NCBI GenBank assembly: GCA_910589415.1
Contig: OU342636.1
Span: forward strand, 9,158,437-9,222,436
DNA length: 64,000 bases
Direction of reading: 5' to 3'
Source of the DNA: Malachius bipustulatus
Taxonomy: Eukaryota; Arthropoda; Insecta; Coleoptera; Melyridae
A program made the translations under genes and the position numbers. Below are positions 23,816-35,699 of the stretch, piece by piece (the stretch's first letter is position 1; each line of letters begins with the position of its first letter). The notes beneath the pieces are model-generated. The model was not told the origin of the DNA, made no database searches, and saw only the letters and a list, made by a program, of their open reading frames with translations.

Positions 23816-26278
23816 CTAACCAGTGTCAAAGAGAGCGGTCTTGTATAATTTTTTAAACTGTCTGTAAGACAAAGCAAAATCCCAGGCTATGAACTGATTC
23901 AAACAATGCGCAATGGTATATGAAAATGACCTCTTATATATTTCTTTTTTATGTTTGGGCACCGTGAGCAAAGCTCTCCTCCTTATGTTCAAATTATGAA
24001 CATCAGTTCTAAATGTCAGTCTTTGATGGAGATAGGGCGGGGTTTTAGAAACAACTATTTTAAAGAAAAAGCAGGCAGCATGAAGCTGCCGTCTTTTAGC
24101 CATATCCAGCCACCCAATCTCAATCAGTTTATGACTAATTCTGTGTCTTCGTCTCACGCCATAAATTAACCTCAAACAGGACTTCTGCACTCTTTGAATT
24201 CTGTCGAAATCATGCCTGTCCAGACAGGGCCCATATACATTGTCACAGAAGTCAAACCTAGAAAGCACCATCGTGTCACAAAGCAACCTTTTTAGCTCAG
24301 TACTCATATAATGTCTATGAGGATATATAATTTTCAGGGTAGCATAGGACTTCTGCAACAATTGGGCCACATGTTCTCTAAACCGCAGGTCCTGATCCAT
24401 TATGAGTCCAAGATTTCTAGAACAGTTTTGAATCTTTATATCTTCATTATTAATATGTATTCTTATATTTTGTTTTAGTGTTTCTCTCATATTTCTGCCA
24501 GCGAAAATTATTGCACTAGACTTGGCAGAATTTATAACCAATGAATGTCTATGTGATGCCGCCGATAATGACGACAGATCTCTGTTAATAACTTTATTCG
24601 TGCTCTCCAACTCATGTGGGTAGAAAGAGTATAGAAGCTGTGTGTCATCCGCGTAAAGATGACAATTACCCAACCCTACCGATTCCATGAGGGATGACGT
24701 ATAAATGGTATAGAGTAACGGACCCAAAATACTACCCTGAGGCACGCCTCGACTCAGACCCAGGAAATCTGACACCTCGTCCCCTATGACAACCTTCTGC
24801 ACTCTATCGGCAAGAAAAGAATCAATAAGCTGGATAGCCGAATCATCGAAACAAATGTAGTGCAGCACAGATGAGAGAACACTATGACTAAGTGTATCGA
24901 AAGCTCTAGTATAATCCAGTAATATTAGCAGACTAACCTTGCCCTCATCCAGATTTTTAAATATTTGATCAGTGACGTCACACAGTGCTGTATTACAACT
25001 ATATCCCGGTCTGAACCCCGACTGTTTAGATGGTAGTATCCTATATTTTTCCAAAAACTGTCTAATCTGACTGGCAAGGACTTTTTCCAAAATTTTAGAC
25101 ATGACAGGTAGTATGTTGATGGGCCTTAAGTGTTTAAATTCAGTAGGATTTTTATTTTTAGGAATTGGCAATACATTTGCTTTCTTCCACATAGCCGGAT
25201 AATATGAAAACTCGACACACCTGTTCATGAGATATGCAATATAGGGCAGCAGATAAGGGCAACACGCTTGAACCATCACAATATCAATCCGATCATAGCC
25301 ACTAGCTCTAGATGAAACCTGTTGTATTGCCGTTATTATGTCACTCTCAGAAATTTTACGAAATCTAAACTTTTCCCTAACATCAACCCGGTGATTATTA
25401 CTGTAAAAACATCTAAGCTCCCTATCATCAGGGTTACTGTTCAATGCCATACCTATAGAATCAATAAAATACCTATTAATTTCTTCTGGGTTGTTAAGAC
25501 CTTCTGGCAACTTTGTTTTACTATTTTTTGTGATATTCAACCTGCTAAATTCCCTCCACCTATCCCTAACAGTACAATTGCTTTGTTTATATGTTAAATA
25601 TGCTCTTTTTTCTGATTTTATCGCCCCATTTAAGTAATTTCTAATTTGCTTATAATATTCCCAGTGTGCCAAATTGGCTGAATCTCTATATCTTTTTAAA
25701 GCCTTTTCCTTCAATTTAATCATATATTTAATATTATCAGTAATCCAAGGTGCATACCCCTTTTTACTCATTTGCATCCTTTTTATCGGAGCATGAGTAT
25801 CAAACAGCATCAGTATATTTTCAGAAATCAATTCTACACCCTCATCAATGCTCATTGTGTATATCCGCCCCCAATTGAGTGACTCTAAGTCAGCACGAAA
25901 TTTTTCAACATCAAAATCGACAAATGATCTACAATTATAACACTCTTGTGTTGGTTTTTCTCTTTCTAGTTTTAACCTACCATACGTCCACCCATGATCC
26001 GAGAGCTGACAGTGAGTCACTCCAGCCTCAACATTACCGCCAAAATTCGTGAATATCAGATCTATCAAAGTTCTCGAATTCTCTGTAATTCTAGTCGGCT
26101 CATCTATAAGCTGCTCGAGACTAAATACTTTAGTGATAGCAAGTAGTTTCCGTGATATCGACCATTCAAAATTAAACAAATCGATATTAAAATCTCCCAT
26201 GCACAAAATATTACCATAATCGACATACAAGTCTGTCAAAGCCTCCTCAAAGGTGCTCAAGAAACTCAAATAGTCCAC
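23816..26278 (-). pseudogene. LINE endonuclease C-terminal part and reverse transcriptase
   Basis: The continuation of the LINE protein interrupted at 35699. It starts in the endonuclease (GDFNIDLF, then SDHGW with the catalytic Asp-His), followed by the RT with FKHLRPINILPVMSK, LLDYTRAFDTL, GVPQGSILGPLLY and the palm motif YADDTQLLYS, and a C-terminal region with SRFDFCDNVYGPCL. The open frame has no internal stop, so inactivation is due to the Gypsy insertion and 5' truncation. The clade is CR1/L2/Daphne-like by motif style; exact placement needs a tree. Confidence 0.9.
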
Positions 26279-26293
26279 AGACGTCGATGGTCT

Positions 26294-27070
26294 TGAAACG
26301 AACTATTTAACCCTAGAGGGGAAAAATAGTCGCTGAGAGCATGAGACAAGAGAAACAAGGGTCGTAGGTTGAGTCGCTAGTCTAAGAGGGTCAACAATAA
26401 CAAGCGGGTCAGCAGAATAACAGGTTCTCTTTATTAAAATATAAAATATCACAATTATTATGAATACTATTCTTGAGCACGGTTAACAGATAGTAACAAG
26501 AATAACAAGAGCGTGCGGTGCTAGTCGAATGAATTGGTAGGATGGTTAAAAGGCACTTAGCTTCGTCTGGCTCTTCAGAGGTCTAGCTGGAAGTGGCCTG
26601 GGTCTTCTTGCTTGTCTCCGGAGAATCGGCCTGGCACGGAAAAGGCAGGTGCCTCCGGGAATAATGTGCTTCCAGGTAAAAATGTGATCCGTAGCAAAAA
26701 TGTGCCTCCAGGTGAAAATGCAATCCGCAGGAAAAAGCAATCCGCAGGAAAAAGCAAGCCAAAAACGTGGGCGATGTTTAAAATAATTAAAAATAAATAC
26801 GCGAAAGTTCACGCCGCCATTTCAGGAATCTCAGGTATTTGGCGGAACCGACCTTCCTTTTGCGAGTTCCAGGAGAGAAAGAAAATGAAAACGCAGGTAG
26901 GTATGATGCTGAAACGCACCTCACTGCAACTTGACAGTCGAGGTTACGACTCGAGTTGGTCGATGCACTAACCACCACTGTCACTCACGAACTGCGCACG
27001 CCCGCCGTTGTCTCTGTTTTACCGGCTATGTTACCGGCATCTAGCCGGTACGTACGAAATGTACATTACA
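26294..27070 (-). repeat. Gypsy 3' LTR
   Basis: Same length as the 5' LTR and identical apart from one substitution that I could see (TTTCAGG here, TTTCTGG in the 5' LTR). Confidence 0.95.
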
Positions 27071-27082
27071 TCCCCTCTTCCC
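27071..27082 (-). promoter_or_regulatory. Gypsy polypurine tract
   Basis: GGGAAGAGGGGA on the element strand lies directly against the 3' LTR start (TGTAATG), the expected position of the plus-strand primer. Confidence 0.88.
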
Positions 27083-29896
27083 GGTAGAAAAATTTTGAAC
27101 GTGAGGGAGAATTTTTTTCCTTAATTGAAGCTAGCAATAAGCGCGACACAAGAGACAAGTTTAGGCGTCGCAGCCCGCGAGCGATGGGTGATACCTGGAC
27201 TAGAACAAAACAGATGACATCGTGGGTGACGTGAAGTACAAATGGCTTGGGACGTGATCATAAAAGATAAATTCTGCGGAAATATGGAAATATATACAAG
27301 AAGTAGCACCGTGTAATATGTGCACTATAAGGCACCAAGCAGACAATAGCATTGATATATATACAAAGATAAATTAAGAGTACCGAAAATATATACAAAA
27401 TTTACACAAGAGCACCGGCGACACAGAAGTACCGCTGACCAGGGTCGAAGTGTAACCTGGTTCAATAAGGAACCTATATAAATAAAACAACAACCAAGAA
27501 AAATTCGACTATAACAGACACGGAAGGACAGCATCGGGAAGAAACAGTTCTATCGTCGTCACAAGGAAAGGAACAATCAAAATAATAAGAGGTTTACCAG
27601 AAGTTAAGACGCAAAGAAAGCGTTGGCATTCCCGGGGAAAGCAGGTTAACGCTACCCGTCTAGGATCCTTGGTGACGCGTACCCACTGCGAAGAAGCAGT
27701 GGCGCCTCCGGGTCCCAAGTGAATCCCTCCGCTCGACTGGTTAGGGTAAAGCTACCCAGAAGAGTTCTAGACGTACAAAAAAACAACAAAAAAAAGGCAA
27801 AGTTTCTACCCGAAAATACCCTTACTACCGGAGATTTCAACTTCCGAGTAGCAAGTTAAAGAGACTGATGCCCGTATTCACAAACGATAATTTCCTAAAT
27901 AATTACGTAATTAATTAAATAAGTGAGATGGAGATATGCAGTTTTTTTGCAATAGAATGAGATGGGGATAATTGATTACGTAATTATTTAGGAAATTATC
28001 GTTTGTGAATACGGGCATAAGAATCTTAACGACTGGGGGACAAAAATGTAAAAAGAAAACTAATTGTAGACTACTTCTACTTCGCGTAGGAATTTAAAGA
28101 GATTTAAGATCTTAACAAGAATCTTAATAAGAGAGAGATGTTCTAGTCGACAATTAAAAATAGGGATGAGAAAATGGCTGTGACGACGATAGTACTACGA
28201 GACGATGTCCTGGCGGTGAGATAATTGGCTCGTGAGAATTGGGTGGCGTTGGCATCCGATAGGCTGACCGCAACTACGAGACCGACACGACAGGAGCTCC
28301 GGCAACAGGGTGTATACAAGATGTTAGGGGGGTGTTGTTATCAATTAAAACGAGACATGGGCGCCAGCAAGTCATGAGGGGCTTGCACCTATAACTCCTG
28401 TAAAATATCAACCTTGCGAGCTTTACTAGTATTGTTTAAAAATTAAGATATTATTTAAAGAAAATTAAGATACTAGATACTTTAAAAAACAATCTGTGAC
28501 CTGAACCGACGAACTACGCATGACTGACATCAAAGAAAGCTAACTCTACATCAAATAAAATTAAAATACATAGAGAAGCAATCTTCAATCAAATTCAACA
28601 ATAACCATCTCAAGGTAGCTCCAATCTACGCTCAAATTTTTCATACGAAATGCATAGAAGGGAGAAACCTCAAGCAAATTTCAAATACACGGATAATCCG
28701 TGGCGATACGATACTTTTAGCGTTGCTACGCTAATTAAAGATAACAAACAGTAATATAATTACTATAATTAATATAATAATTATTAGAGATAATAACGAT
28801 ACGTCAGTCGACTCAGGTACAAGATAAAAATGTTTATATAATAATAATAGACAAACGATATAATAATAATTACGATATGAGAAAAAATTTTTCGGTATAT
28901 AAGAGAGAATTTACAAGTTAATAAGTTACAAATTTCAAAGATAATGAAGGTAAATTTTACAAGTTCATAAAAACGAATATCAAAGGCAATAAAGTTAATT
29001 TTACGAGCTCGCAAGGGATCTTCATAATGTGGTCCAGACAGTGTCTTGATGACATAGTCTCGCAATTGTTGAGCACGATAATCAGTTTTCGGAAAGGAAA
29101 TAATAGTAACAGATACAAGGTACGCAGGTTCTGAAACAAAATAGAAAAAGTTAGTTGTCGATACGCACCTCGCTCAGAGATAGAAAACAGCCACACAAAC
29201 ATTTTTATACCGCTCAAGCCACACACACAGGTAAAATTGGGGATAGTAGTTTAAATAGACCATAGATAAATACGCTGTATACGCCGGGTCACCATAAGGT
29301 GTTTTTAGATAAGCCTACGCAAAAAACGACGATACAGGTATGGAATTAAAATTTAAGGAAGGATGAAAAGTTGAAAAATACAAGTTACAATAAAATTAAA
29401 TGGTTGAAAAATACAAGCTATAATAATTTAAGGGTTGAAAGGTAGATGTTAGCCTTGAGGACATACGAATCCGTCCCGAGATAGAACTGAAGAGACTGAT
29501 AGAGCGACGAAACATGATTTACCCAAATGAATCGACACAGTCTCCCCGAAACAAATCGGTGAATTGAATAGAAAATGACGGACTATAAAAAGAACTGTAG
29601 ATAAATGACTAAGAGAAAGATATGACTAAGAAAAATTTATAAGTAATGAAGTAAAGCTAAACGAAAATTATGAGTTAATGGGATGTCCTCAGGAAGAGTC
29701 GCAGGCTGTACTGTCTTATCCTTCTTACAGTAGCAGTGAGACTGGCCTGACACGGAAGTTTGGACAGATGGAAGGTCCTCAGGAGACGACGCAGGCTGTA
29801 CTGTCTTATCCTTATTACAGTAGCAGCAGAGCTGGCCTGACACAAATAAAAAGGAGCGATAAATACGAAAACGAGAGCGGTAGGTCGGGTGGTAGA
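27083..29896. other. Gypsy 3' non-coding region
   Basis: 2.8 kb between integrase and polypurine tract without an env-like frame: no long ORF, no signal peptide or transmembrane segment in a convincing frame. It contains a 151-bp MITE (27868-28018) and a 90-bp direct duplication (29687-29776 and 29777-29850, GCAGGCTGTACTGTCTTATC in both). Confidence 0.75.
27868..28018. mobile_element. Small MITE with 45-bp inverted ends
   Basis: The ends ATGCCCGTATTCACAAACG and their inverse extend over about 45 bp with a ~60-bp loop. It sits in the non-coding 3' region of the Gypsy element. Its ends differ from the CAGGGTG family, so it is a different MITE type. Confidence 0.85.
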
Positions 29897-30976
29897 CTAC
29901 AATTCATCGGAAGGGTCCAATGGCGGGACTTGTGCCTTGAGGTCTTGTACGTGATAACGACCTAAGTTACGCCCTTTTGAGTCCTTGAGCTCATAAACAA
30001 GGGGGGAGATAACTTTGGCCACGGTGGCCGAAACAAATTTGGGAGCTAGCTTTGCTGAAAAATCTTTAGAGGCATCAGATAACACAAAATTCCTAGCCCA
30101 AACATGGTCTCCTAAGTGAAAGCGTAACTCTCGACGTCTGAGGTTGTAGCGTCGAGCATTGGCATCATATGCCTTCCTCAAATGTTTGCTGACGATAGGA
30201 ATGATTTCAGGCAAGTTATTAGAGATTTTGGGGTCCGTGAATTTATTTAGAATCTCCTCGAAATTATCGGCATCGGGGTCGATAAGGCCATAGAAACCTC
30301 CGTTGACAGGGACGTTGCGATTAAACATCAGAAAGGCCGGTGTGTATTTAGTTGCCTCATGAACGGAGAGACGAATCGCCTGGGCGATCTGGAAGATATG
30401 TTTGTCCCAGTGTTTATGATTATCCTGGATATAGGATCGAATGGCAGTTGTTATGACTCGATTTACCCGTTCGGTAGGGTTGGCCTGAGGATGATACTTG
30501 GCCGTATACCAAATTTTCTGCACTCCATAAGTGGATGCGAGGGATTGAAATTCTTTGGACACAAACTGTTTACCATTATCGACAACCAAAATCTGAGGGG
30601 GACCAAATAGAAGAAAAACTTGGTTTTCCATGAATTTGCAAATTGCTTTGGCCGTGGCCCGAGGCATAGGGTGTACTAAGACAAATTTAGTAAAATAATC
30701 GGTGACCACCAGAAGATACTGGTTATTAGAACTGGACCTGGGGTAGGGACCTAATAAATCTGCCGAGATAAGTTGAAAAGGGAACTTGATATCCCGATAC
30801 TTTCCCATGAGTCCAGCAGGAGGTAAGTTATCGGCTTTACAGGTCGCACAAATTTCGCACGCCTGAATATAGTGATACACCGATTTCCTCATTTGAGGCC
30901 AATAATATAGCTCCGATATTCGAGCGAGGGTCTTTGCTACACCAAAATGTCCGGCAGAGGGGTCGTTATGAAACAT
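29897..30976 (-). CDS. int: Gypsy integrase (frame-separated from Pol)
   Basis: The integrase of the Gypsy element. An HHCC zinc-binding N-terminus (H...H then CEICATC), a catalytic core with the D,D,E set (ISADLLG, VVDNGKQF, NPTERVNR) and a C-terminal region with LGDHVWARNF and a GPF/Y-like segment near the end. No chromodomain. It should be part of Pol; here it is in a different frame from the RNase H part, the homology to the family beginning slightly upstream of the first ATG. This break would prevent transposition unless it is a sequencing artefact. Confidence 0.92.
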   Translation of the reverse strand: MFHNDPSAGHFGVAKTLARISELYYWPQMRKSVYHYIQACEICATCKADNLPPAGLMGKYRDIKFPFQLISADLLGPYPRSSSNNQYLLVVTDYFTKFVLVHPMPRATAKAICKFMENQVFLLFGPPQILVVDNGKQFVSKEFQSLASTYGVQKIWYTAKYHPQANPTERVNRVITTAIRSYIQDNHKHWDKHIFQIAQAIRLSVHEATKYTPAFLMFNRNVPVNGGFYGLIDPDADNFEEILNKFTDPKISNNLPEIIPIVSKHLRKAYDANARRYNLRRRELRFHLGDHVWARNFVLSDASKDFSAKLAPKFVSATVAKVISPLVYELKDSKGRNLGRYHVQDLKAQVPPLDPSDEL

Positions 30977-33396
30977 ATGGAGAATTTCCTTCCGATGGAG
31001 GGTAGGGACGACAATTTTCCACTCGAATGAGGCGAAAGTGCTATATCGTGAGGTAACATATGCTTATAAAGAACCTGATTTTCAACACGGAACGAGGGAA
31101 ATTTTTCAGGCTCTTGTTGAACTTTCGATATCATGCTACGGTACCAGGCATCTGTTTGAAGAGAAGAAAGATTAAGAACAGACACTTGAGACACAGGAGA
31201 AGAAGTAGGAACGTTAGAGATACGAGACAGAGCGTCGGCTACGACGTTTTCGCAACCTTTGCGATGAATAATCTGAAAATCATACTGGTTCAGTTTAAGC
31301 AACCAACGACAGATACGGGGGCTTGGTTGTTTCAAATTTTGCACCCACTGAAGAGAAGAATGGTCGGTGATTATCTTCAGTCCACGGGAACCCTCAATAT
31401 AGCAACGAAATTTTTCTAGAGCACACACAATAGCATAGAGCTCCAACTCCGTAACCGTATAGTTACGTTGGCATTTATTTAATGTTTTACTGAAATATGC
31501 TATAGGGTGAGAGACCCCGTTTTCCTCTTGACAGATCACCGCACCAACCCCGGTCAAAGATGCATCGCAGTCGATGGAGAAAGGTTTCGAAAAGTCGGGA
31601 CTCGCTAAGATAGGCGCTGAGCTGAGAAGCCTCTTGATTTCCTCGAAAGCGTGATCCGCTTCGGGAGTCCAGACAATATTCTGGCCCTTTGCTCGACCCT
31701 TGAGGAGATCCGTGATCGGACTAGCTACTGAAGAGATGTTTTTCAGGAAGCGACGATAATAACCAATAAGGCCAATAAGTCTACGGATCTGGGTCGTATT
31801 TGTGGGTTTTGGATAGCTCAGAATAGACGAAACCTTGTCGGGATCAGTCCGAAGACCTTGCTCGTCAACGACGTAGCCGAGAAATTTAAGAGAAGAGAGA
31901 CAGAATTGACATTTATCTAAATTGAGCGTAAGGTTTGCCTTCTTAAATCGATCGAGAAGATCACGTAAAACAGAAAGGTGAGTAGAGAAATCGGGGGTTG
32001 CAATGACAACATCGTCCATGTAGTACCAAACATATGGTTCGAGTTCGGGGCCAATGACACGATCTAAAAGACGAACCAGACTCTGTGGCGAGGAGTGAAG
32101 GCCAAAAGGTAGGCGTTTATATTGGAAAAGTCCTTTGCCGTGAACGGCGAACGCGGTTTTGGGGCGGGATTCTAAATCGAGCGGAATCTGATGGAAGGCC
32201 GACTTCAAGTCGAGAGATGAAAGAAATTTCGCATTCCTGACCTTTGAAATAATACTGTCGATAATCGGCATGGGGTAAGAATCAGGGGTAGATATTGAAT
32301 TTAATTTCCTTCCATCGAAACACACTCTGTAAGAATTGTCCTTCTTTTTTACCAGCCACAGAGGAGATGACCAGGGTGAATTTGAGGGCTCGATAATGTC
32401 CATTCGGAGCATTTCGTCAATTTGTTGATTAAGAATTTCCTGCATGTAAGGGGACAGAGGGTACTGTCGTTGCTTGAACGGTTTAGCGTTCCCAGTCTCA
32501 ATGTGATGTTCGTGAAGGTGGGTAAGACCAATTCGATCTTTTGGACTGATTTCAGCATAGGCTTTGACGACCTGGTCGAGTTCGACCTGTTGGCCAGGTA
32601 AAAGTTTATCAACTCCCTGAATAGTGTTAATTACACAAAGAGAGGATGTGGCCGGACACTGATACGAAAAATCGTCAAAGTTAAGGTGCAAATTGAAAGA
32701 TTGAATAAAGTCCATGCCTAGAATTAAATTTTGAGTGATGGTAGGTATGAGTAAAAGTTTCAGGGATTGAGACTGAGAGTCCAAGGTAACGTTGGCATAA
32801 ACATAGCCCATGGCTGACTGAAGCTGACCATCAGCAGTAGTAACATGGCAGGAAATGTCATATTGAACGGGTAGATTTAATTTTTTTAAAAGATACAGGC
32901 CATGGGAACCTAAGATAGAAACATTGCTACCACTGTCCAACAGAGCAGAGACTGGTTCACCCTGAATTGAGACTGTGAGGTATGGACGGTTGTCATTAGT
33001 TCGAGATTCTAGTACTGGGCAAACGACAGGTTTTGTACTATTATCAGATACGGAGGTAAATGAGACAGGTGGAAGAGACGGTATTACAGGTGAAGATAAA
33101 GACAAAGAGTTAGAAGAAAGAGTTGAAGAGAGAGATACGGGTACGTTAGAGTTAAGGTTAGATTTAAAAAACTGATTATCTGCATAAATAGGCGAGGTAC
33201 TTATCCCTGTGACTTGCTGGGTTGTCCTGGCGTCGCTTTCCCTTTTAGGGAACCGGAAGTTCCTGGGCGTCCAAGATCTGGGCTCCCGGCGCCCGTGCCT
33301 GGCAAGTTTTTTGGTTCCGAAGAACGTGAAGACTGTGGTGCGTCCTCCGTAGGACAATTTGGACAGGAAGACTTCGTGATTCCTTTCCTGCCACAC
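30937..33396 (-). CDS. pol: Gypsy Pol: protease, RT, RNase H
   Basis: Domains in order: aspartic protease around residues 140-240 (ALLDSGSNVSILG), reverse transcriptase (residues ~310-500; LPFGLHSSPQSL, palm motif YMDDVV), RNase H (DCDASLTGVGAV, later ITDHSSLQW and ADALSR). The first ~60 residues are translated in overlap with gag, so the true fusion point is downstream of 33396. The frame ends near 30937 in residues that do not belong to the family. The integrase continues in the -1 frame from about 31010, which indicates a one-base loss (or an assembly error) near a run of A on the element strand. Confidence 0.93.
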   Translation of the reverse strand: MWQERNHEVFLSKLSYGGRTTVFTFFGTKKLARHGRREPRSWTPRNFRFPKRESDARTTQQVTGISTSPIYADNQFFKSNLNSNVPVSLSSTLSSNSLSLSSPVIPSLPPVSFTSVSDNSTKPVVCPVLESRTNDNRPYLTVSIQGEPVSALLDSGSNVSILGSHGLYLLKKLNLPVQYDISCHVTTADGQLQSAMGYVYANVTLDSQSQSLKLLLIPTITQNLILGMDFIQSFNLHLNFDDFSYQCPATSSLCVINTIQGVDKLLPGQQVELDQVVKAYAEISPKDRIGLTHLHEHHIETGNAKPFKQRQYPLSPYMQEILNQQIDEMLRMDIIEPSNSPWSSPLWLVKKKDNSYRVCFDGRKLNSISTPDSYPMPIIDSIISKVRNAKFLSSLDLKSAFHQIPLDLESRPKTAFAVHGKGLFQYKRLPFGLHSSPQSLVRLLDRVIGPELEPYVWYYMDDVVIATPDFSTHLSVLRDLLDRFKKANLTLNLDKCQFCLSSLKFLGYVVDEQGLRTDPDKVSSILSYPKPTNTTQIRRLIGLIGYYRRFLKNISSVASPITDLLKGRAKGQNIVWTPEADHAFEEIKRLLSSAPILASPDFSKPFSIDCDASLTGVGAVICQEENGVSHPIAYFSKTLNKCQRNYTVTELELYAIVCALEKFRCYIEGSRGLKIITDHSSLQWVQNLKQPSPRICRWLLKLNQYDFQIIHRKGCENVVADALSRISNVPTSSPVSQVSVLNLSSLQTDAWYRSMISKVQQEPEKFPSFRVENQVLYKHMLPHDIALSPHSSGKLSSLPSIGRKFSICFITTPLPDILV

Positions 33397-34547
33397 CCAA
33401 AGCAGAATCTATTTCGCCGCTCCCGACAGTCCGGGTAACGATGACCACTGCGGCCACAATTCCAGCACCTGAAAGTAGAGGTATGAGAAAAACTCCTCTT
33501 AGGATATGTTGACGAGACCTGACAGGTGTTCCGATATTCGGCGTTAAATTTCCCGCATGCAGACAAGGACTCCTCAATTTTACGACAGAAGGTGTTCAGC
33601 TCGGCTACCGTAGTGACCGTCTGAAGGGCGAGCGCTGTAATGAATTCAGGTCGAAGATTTCGTCGGATGGCATGGACTATGTCCGACTCTGATGGAGGCT
33701 GGGTGAGGCGATAGAATAGAGACTCCATGGCGGCAATGTAAAGCGATACGTCCTCTCGGGGACCCTGTCTACGTGAACGTATTTCGTCCAGAAGATTTTG
33801 ATCGTAGCTCTCCCCCAAAAATGTCTCTTTCAGTTTCTGGACTAGTTCGTCCCAACATGAGAAGCGTTTTTTTAATGAATTTGTATGCCACCATGTCCAC
33901 ACATCACCCTCAAACAGATCACCGGCAGAAAAGAAAAGGTCAGACCTTGAACAGCCTCGAGACAGGCGAAGAGATTCAACCTTCTCTAGAAAAGTTATCA
34001 AGGGTTCCTTACCAGAGTATTTTTGGATACCCCATTTATAAACTGGGACTGCCTTCGAGCTGGAAGAAAAGTAGGAGGACCCCGAAGATGGAAGAAGTGG
34101 GCTAGAAGCGGCATTGGGTCCAGGCACGTCAATATCAAGTTTCATGGCGAAATCTGCCTCTACACTAACTAAACGGGTTTTGAGGGACTCCTTGGCTGTG
34201 GTCTGCTCTGCGTTAGTCGGAACTATATTGGAAATGCGGTTAGATAAATGCGACAATCTACAGGTAATTCTACGACATTCAGGAGCACTATTATCTCCTT
34301 GGAATGCTTTGACCGCATCCTCGACATCCTTGAGCCCTATCTGGACTTCCTTTGCGTCCTCCTCGAATGTATACGGAAACTTTTGGGGACGCGAGAAACT
34401 ACGGTCGCCTGCCTCCTGTGCGAGAAGGCCTCGCAGAATTTTGCGCCGCTCCTCGGCTGTAGTAGGGACGTCGACTCCTCGTATCCTGATCTCGTAGGCG
34501 GTCTGGATGCAAGTAAGAAGCTCGGGAACTAGCCTAGATTTAGCCAT
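33201..34547 (-). CDS. gag: Gypsy Gag polyprotein
   Basis: This is the structural capsid/nucleocapsid protein of the LTR element. A retrotransposon-gag domain is seen around residues 170-320 (VYKWGIQKYSGKEPLITFLE, DVWTWWHTN, FLGESYDQNLLDEIRSRRQG), followed by a CCHC zinc knuckle (CWNCGRSGHRYPDC) and a second cysteine cluster (CFGCGRKGITKSSC) near residue 390. The C-terminus is basic, Ser/Pro-rich. The start ATG is preceded by ~375 bp of leader after the primer-binding site. It overlaps pol by about 195 bp in a -1 relationship, as expected for frameshift expression of Pol. Confidence 0.93.
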   Translation of the reverse strand: MAKSRLVPELLTCIQTAYEIRIRGVDVPTTAEERRKILRGLLAQEAGDRSFSRPQKFPYTFEEDAKEVQIGLKDVEDAVKAFQGDNSAPECRRITCRLSHLSNRISNIVPTNAEQTTAKESLKTRLVSVEADFAMKLDIDVPGPNAASSPLLPSSGSSYFSSSSKAVPVYKWGIQKYSGKEPLITFLEKVESLRLSRGCSRSDLFFSAGDLFEGDVWTWWHTNSLKKRFSCWDELVQKLKETFLGESYDQNLLDEIRSRRQGPREDVSLYIAAMESLFYRLTQPPSESDIVHAIRRNLRPEFITALALQTVTTVAELNTFCRKIEESLSACGKFNAEYRNTCQVSSTYPKRSFSHTSTFRCWNCGRSGHRYPDCRERRNRFCFGCGRKGITKSSCPNCPTEDAPQSSRSSEPKNLPGTGAGSPDLGRPGTSGSLKGKATPGQPSKSQG

Positions 34548-34902
34548 TGTGCGTCAGCGGTACTCACTATGTGAAAATAATAGGGACGAGCAATATACGA
34601 TAAAAGATAAATCGATAATAACACTAAACAAAAGATATAAAAAATCTCCGAAATAATCGGCAACGAAAATACACGAAACAAAACAGTTAAAATACCTCCT
34701 GGAGAAAGATTTCGTTTTTGGCTTGCTTTCCTGGTATAAAATGTAACGATATGAAATTCGATAAAGGTAATGAATTTAAATTTACGTTAAGGTAAATAAG
34801 AAAATTTAAAAATTAAATGACCAGTTTCATTCGCTAGCTTCTAGAGCACCTGTATATCCACCGAACCCACCGGTCACTGCGAACCTCAAAGACTGCAACT
34901 CC

Positions 34903-34920
34903 CTTAAATGTTGGGCGCCA
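34903..34920 (-). promoter_or_regulatory. Gypsy primer-binding site
   Basis: Two bases after the 5' LTR the element strand reads TGGCGCCCAAC (34920-34910), the standard form of a tRNA 3'-end complement used to prime minus-strand DNA synthesis. Which tRNA is used cannot be settled from the sequence alone. Confidence 0.8.
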
Positions 34921-34922
34921 CT

Positions 34923-35699
34923 TGAAACGAACTATTTAACCCTAGAGGGGAAAAATAGTCGCTGAGAGCATGAGACAAGAGAAACAAGGGTCGTAGGTTG
35001 AGTCGCTAGTCTAAGAGGGTCAACAATAACAAGCGGGTCAGCAGAATAACAGGTTCTCTTTATTAAAATATAAAATATCACAATTATTATGAATACTATT
35101 CTTGAGCACGGTTAACAGATAGTAACAAGAATAACAAGAGCGTGCGGTGCTAGTCGAATGAATTGGTAGGATGGTTAAAAGGCACTTAGCTTCGTCTGGC
35201 TCTTCAGAGGTCTAGCTGGAAGTGGCCTGGGTCTTCTTGCTTGTCTCCGGAGAATCGGCCTGGCACGGAAAAGGCAGGTGCCTCCGGGAATAATGTGCTT
35301 CCAGGTAAAAATGTGATCCGTAGCAAAAATGTGCCTCCAGGTGAAAATGCAATCCGCAGGAAAAAGCAATCCGCAGGAAAAAGCAAGCCAAAAACGTGGG
35401 CGATGTTTAAAATAATTAAAAATAAATACGCGAAAGTTCACGCCGCCATTTCTGGAATCTCAGGTATTTGGCGGAACCGACCTTCCTTTTGCGAGTTCCA
35501 GGAGAGAAAGAAAATGAAAACGCAGGTAGGTATGATGCTGAAACGCACCTCACTGCAACTTGACAGTCGAGGTTACGACTCGAGTTGGTCGATGCACTAA
35601 CCACCACTGTCACTCACGAACTGCGCACGCCCGCCGTTGTCTCTGTTTTACCGGCTATGTTACCGGCATCTAGCCGGTACGTACGAAATGTACATTACA
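34923..35699 (-). repeat. Gypsy 5' LTR
   Basis: 777 bp, TG...CA. It holds an AATAAA on the element strand (reverse of TTTATT near 35063) and a repeated (C/A)AGGTG(A)AAAATG-type block. Small frames inside it occur identically in the other LTR and are not genes. Confidence 0.95.

Larger units (their letters stand above)
26294..35699 (-). mobile_element. Complete Gypsy-type LTR retrotransposon
   Basis: A 9.4-kb element on the minus strand. Two 777-bp LTRs (35699-34923 and 27070-26294) start TG and end CA, and are flanked by a GTCT target duplication (26290-26293 and 35700-35703). I found a single base difference between the LTRs (near 26825 against 35454), so the insertion is recent. A primer-binding site, polypurine tract, gag, pol and integrase are all present. 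It lies inside the endonuclease region of a LINE. Between integrase and 3' LTR lie 2.8 kb without genes. Confidence 0.96.

Noticed and set aside
26546..26971. Four open frames of 60-119 codons that occur identically at 35175-35600
   Set aside because: They lie inside the two LTRs of the Gypsy element, on both strands; identity is due to LTR duplication, not to genes.
27083..29896. Envelope gene in the Gypsy element
   Set aside because: No frame over ~95 codons and none with signal peptide plus transmembrane span in this region.
33214..34532. Plus-strand frames of 74-127 codons
   Set aside because: They are antisense shadows of the Gypsy gag gene.
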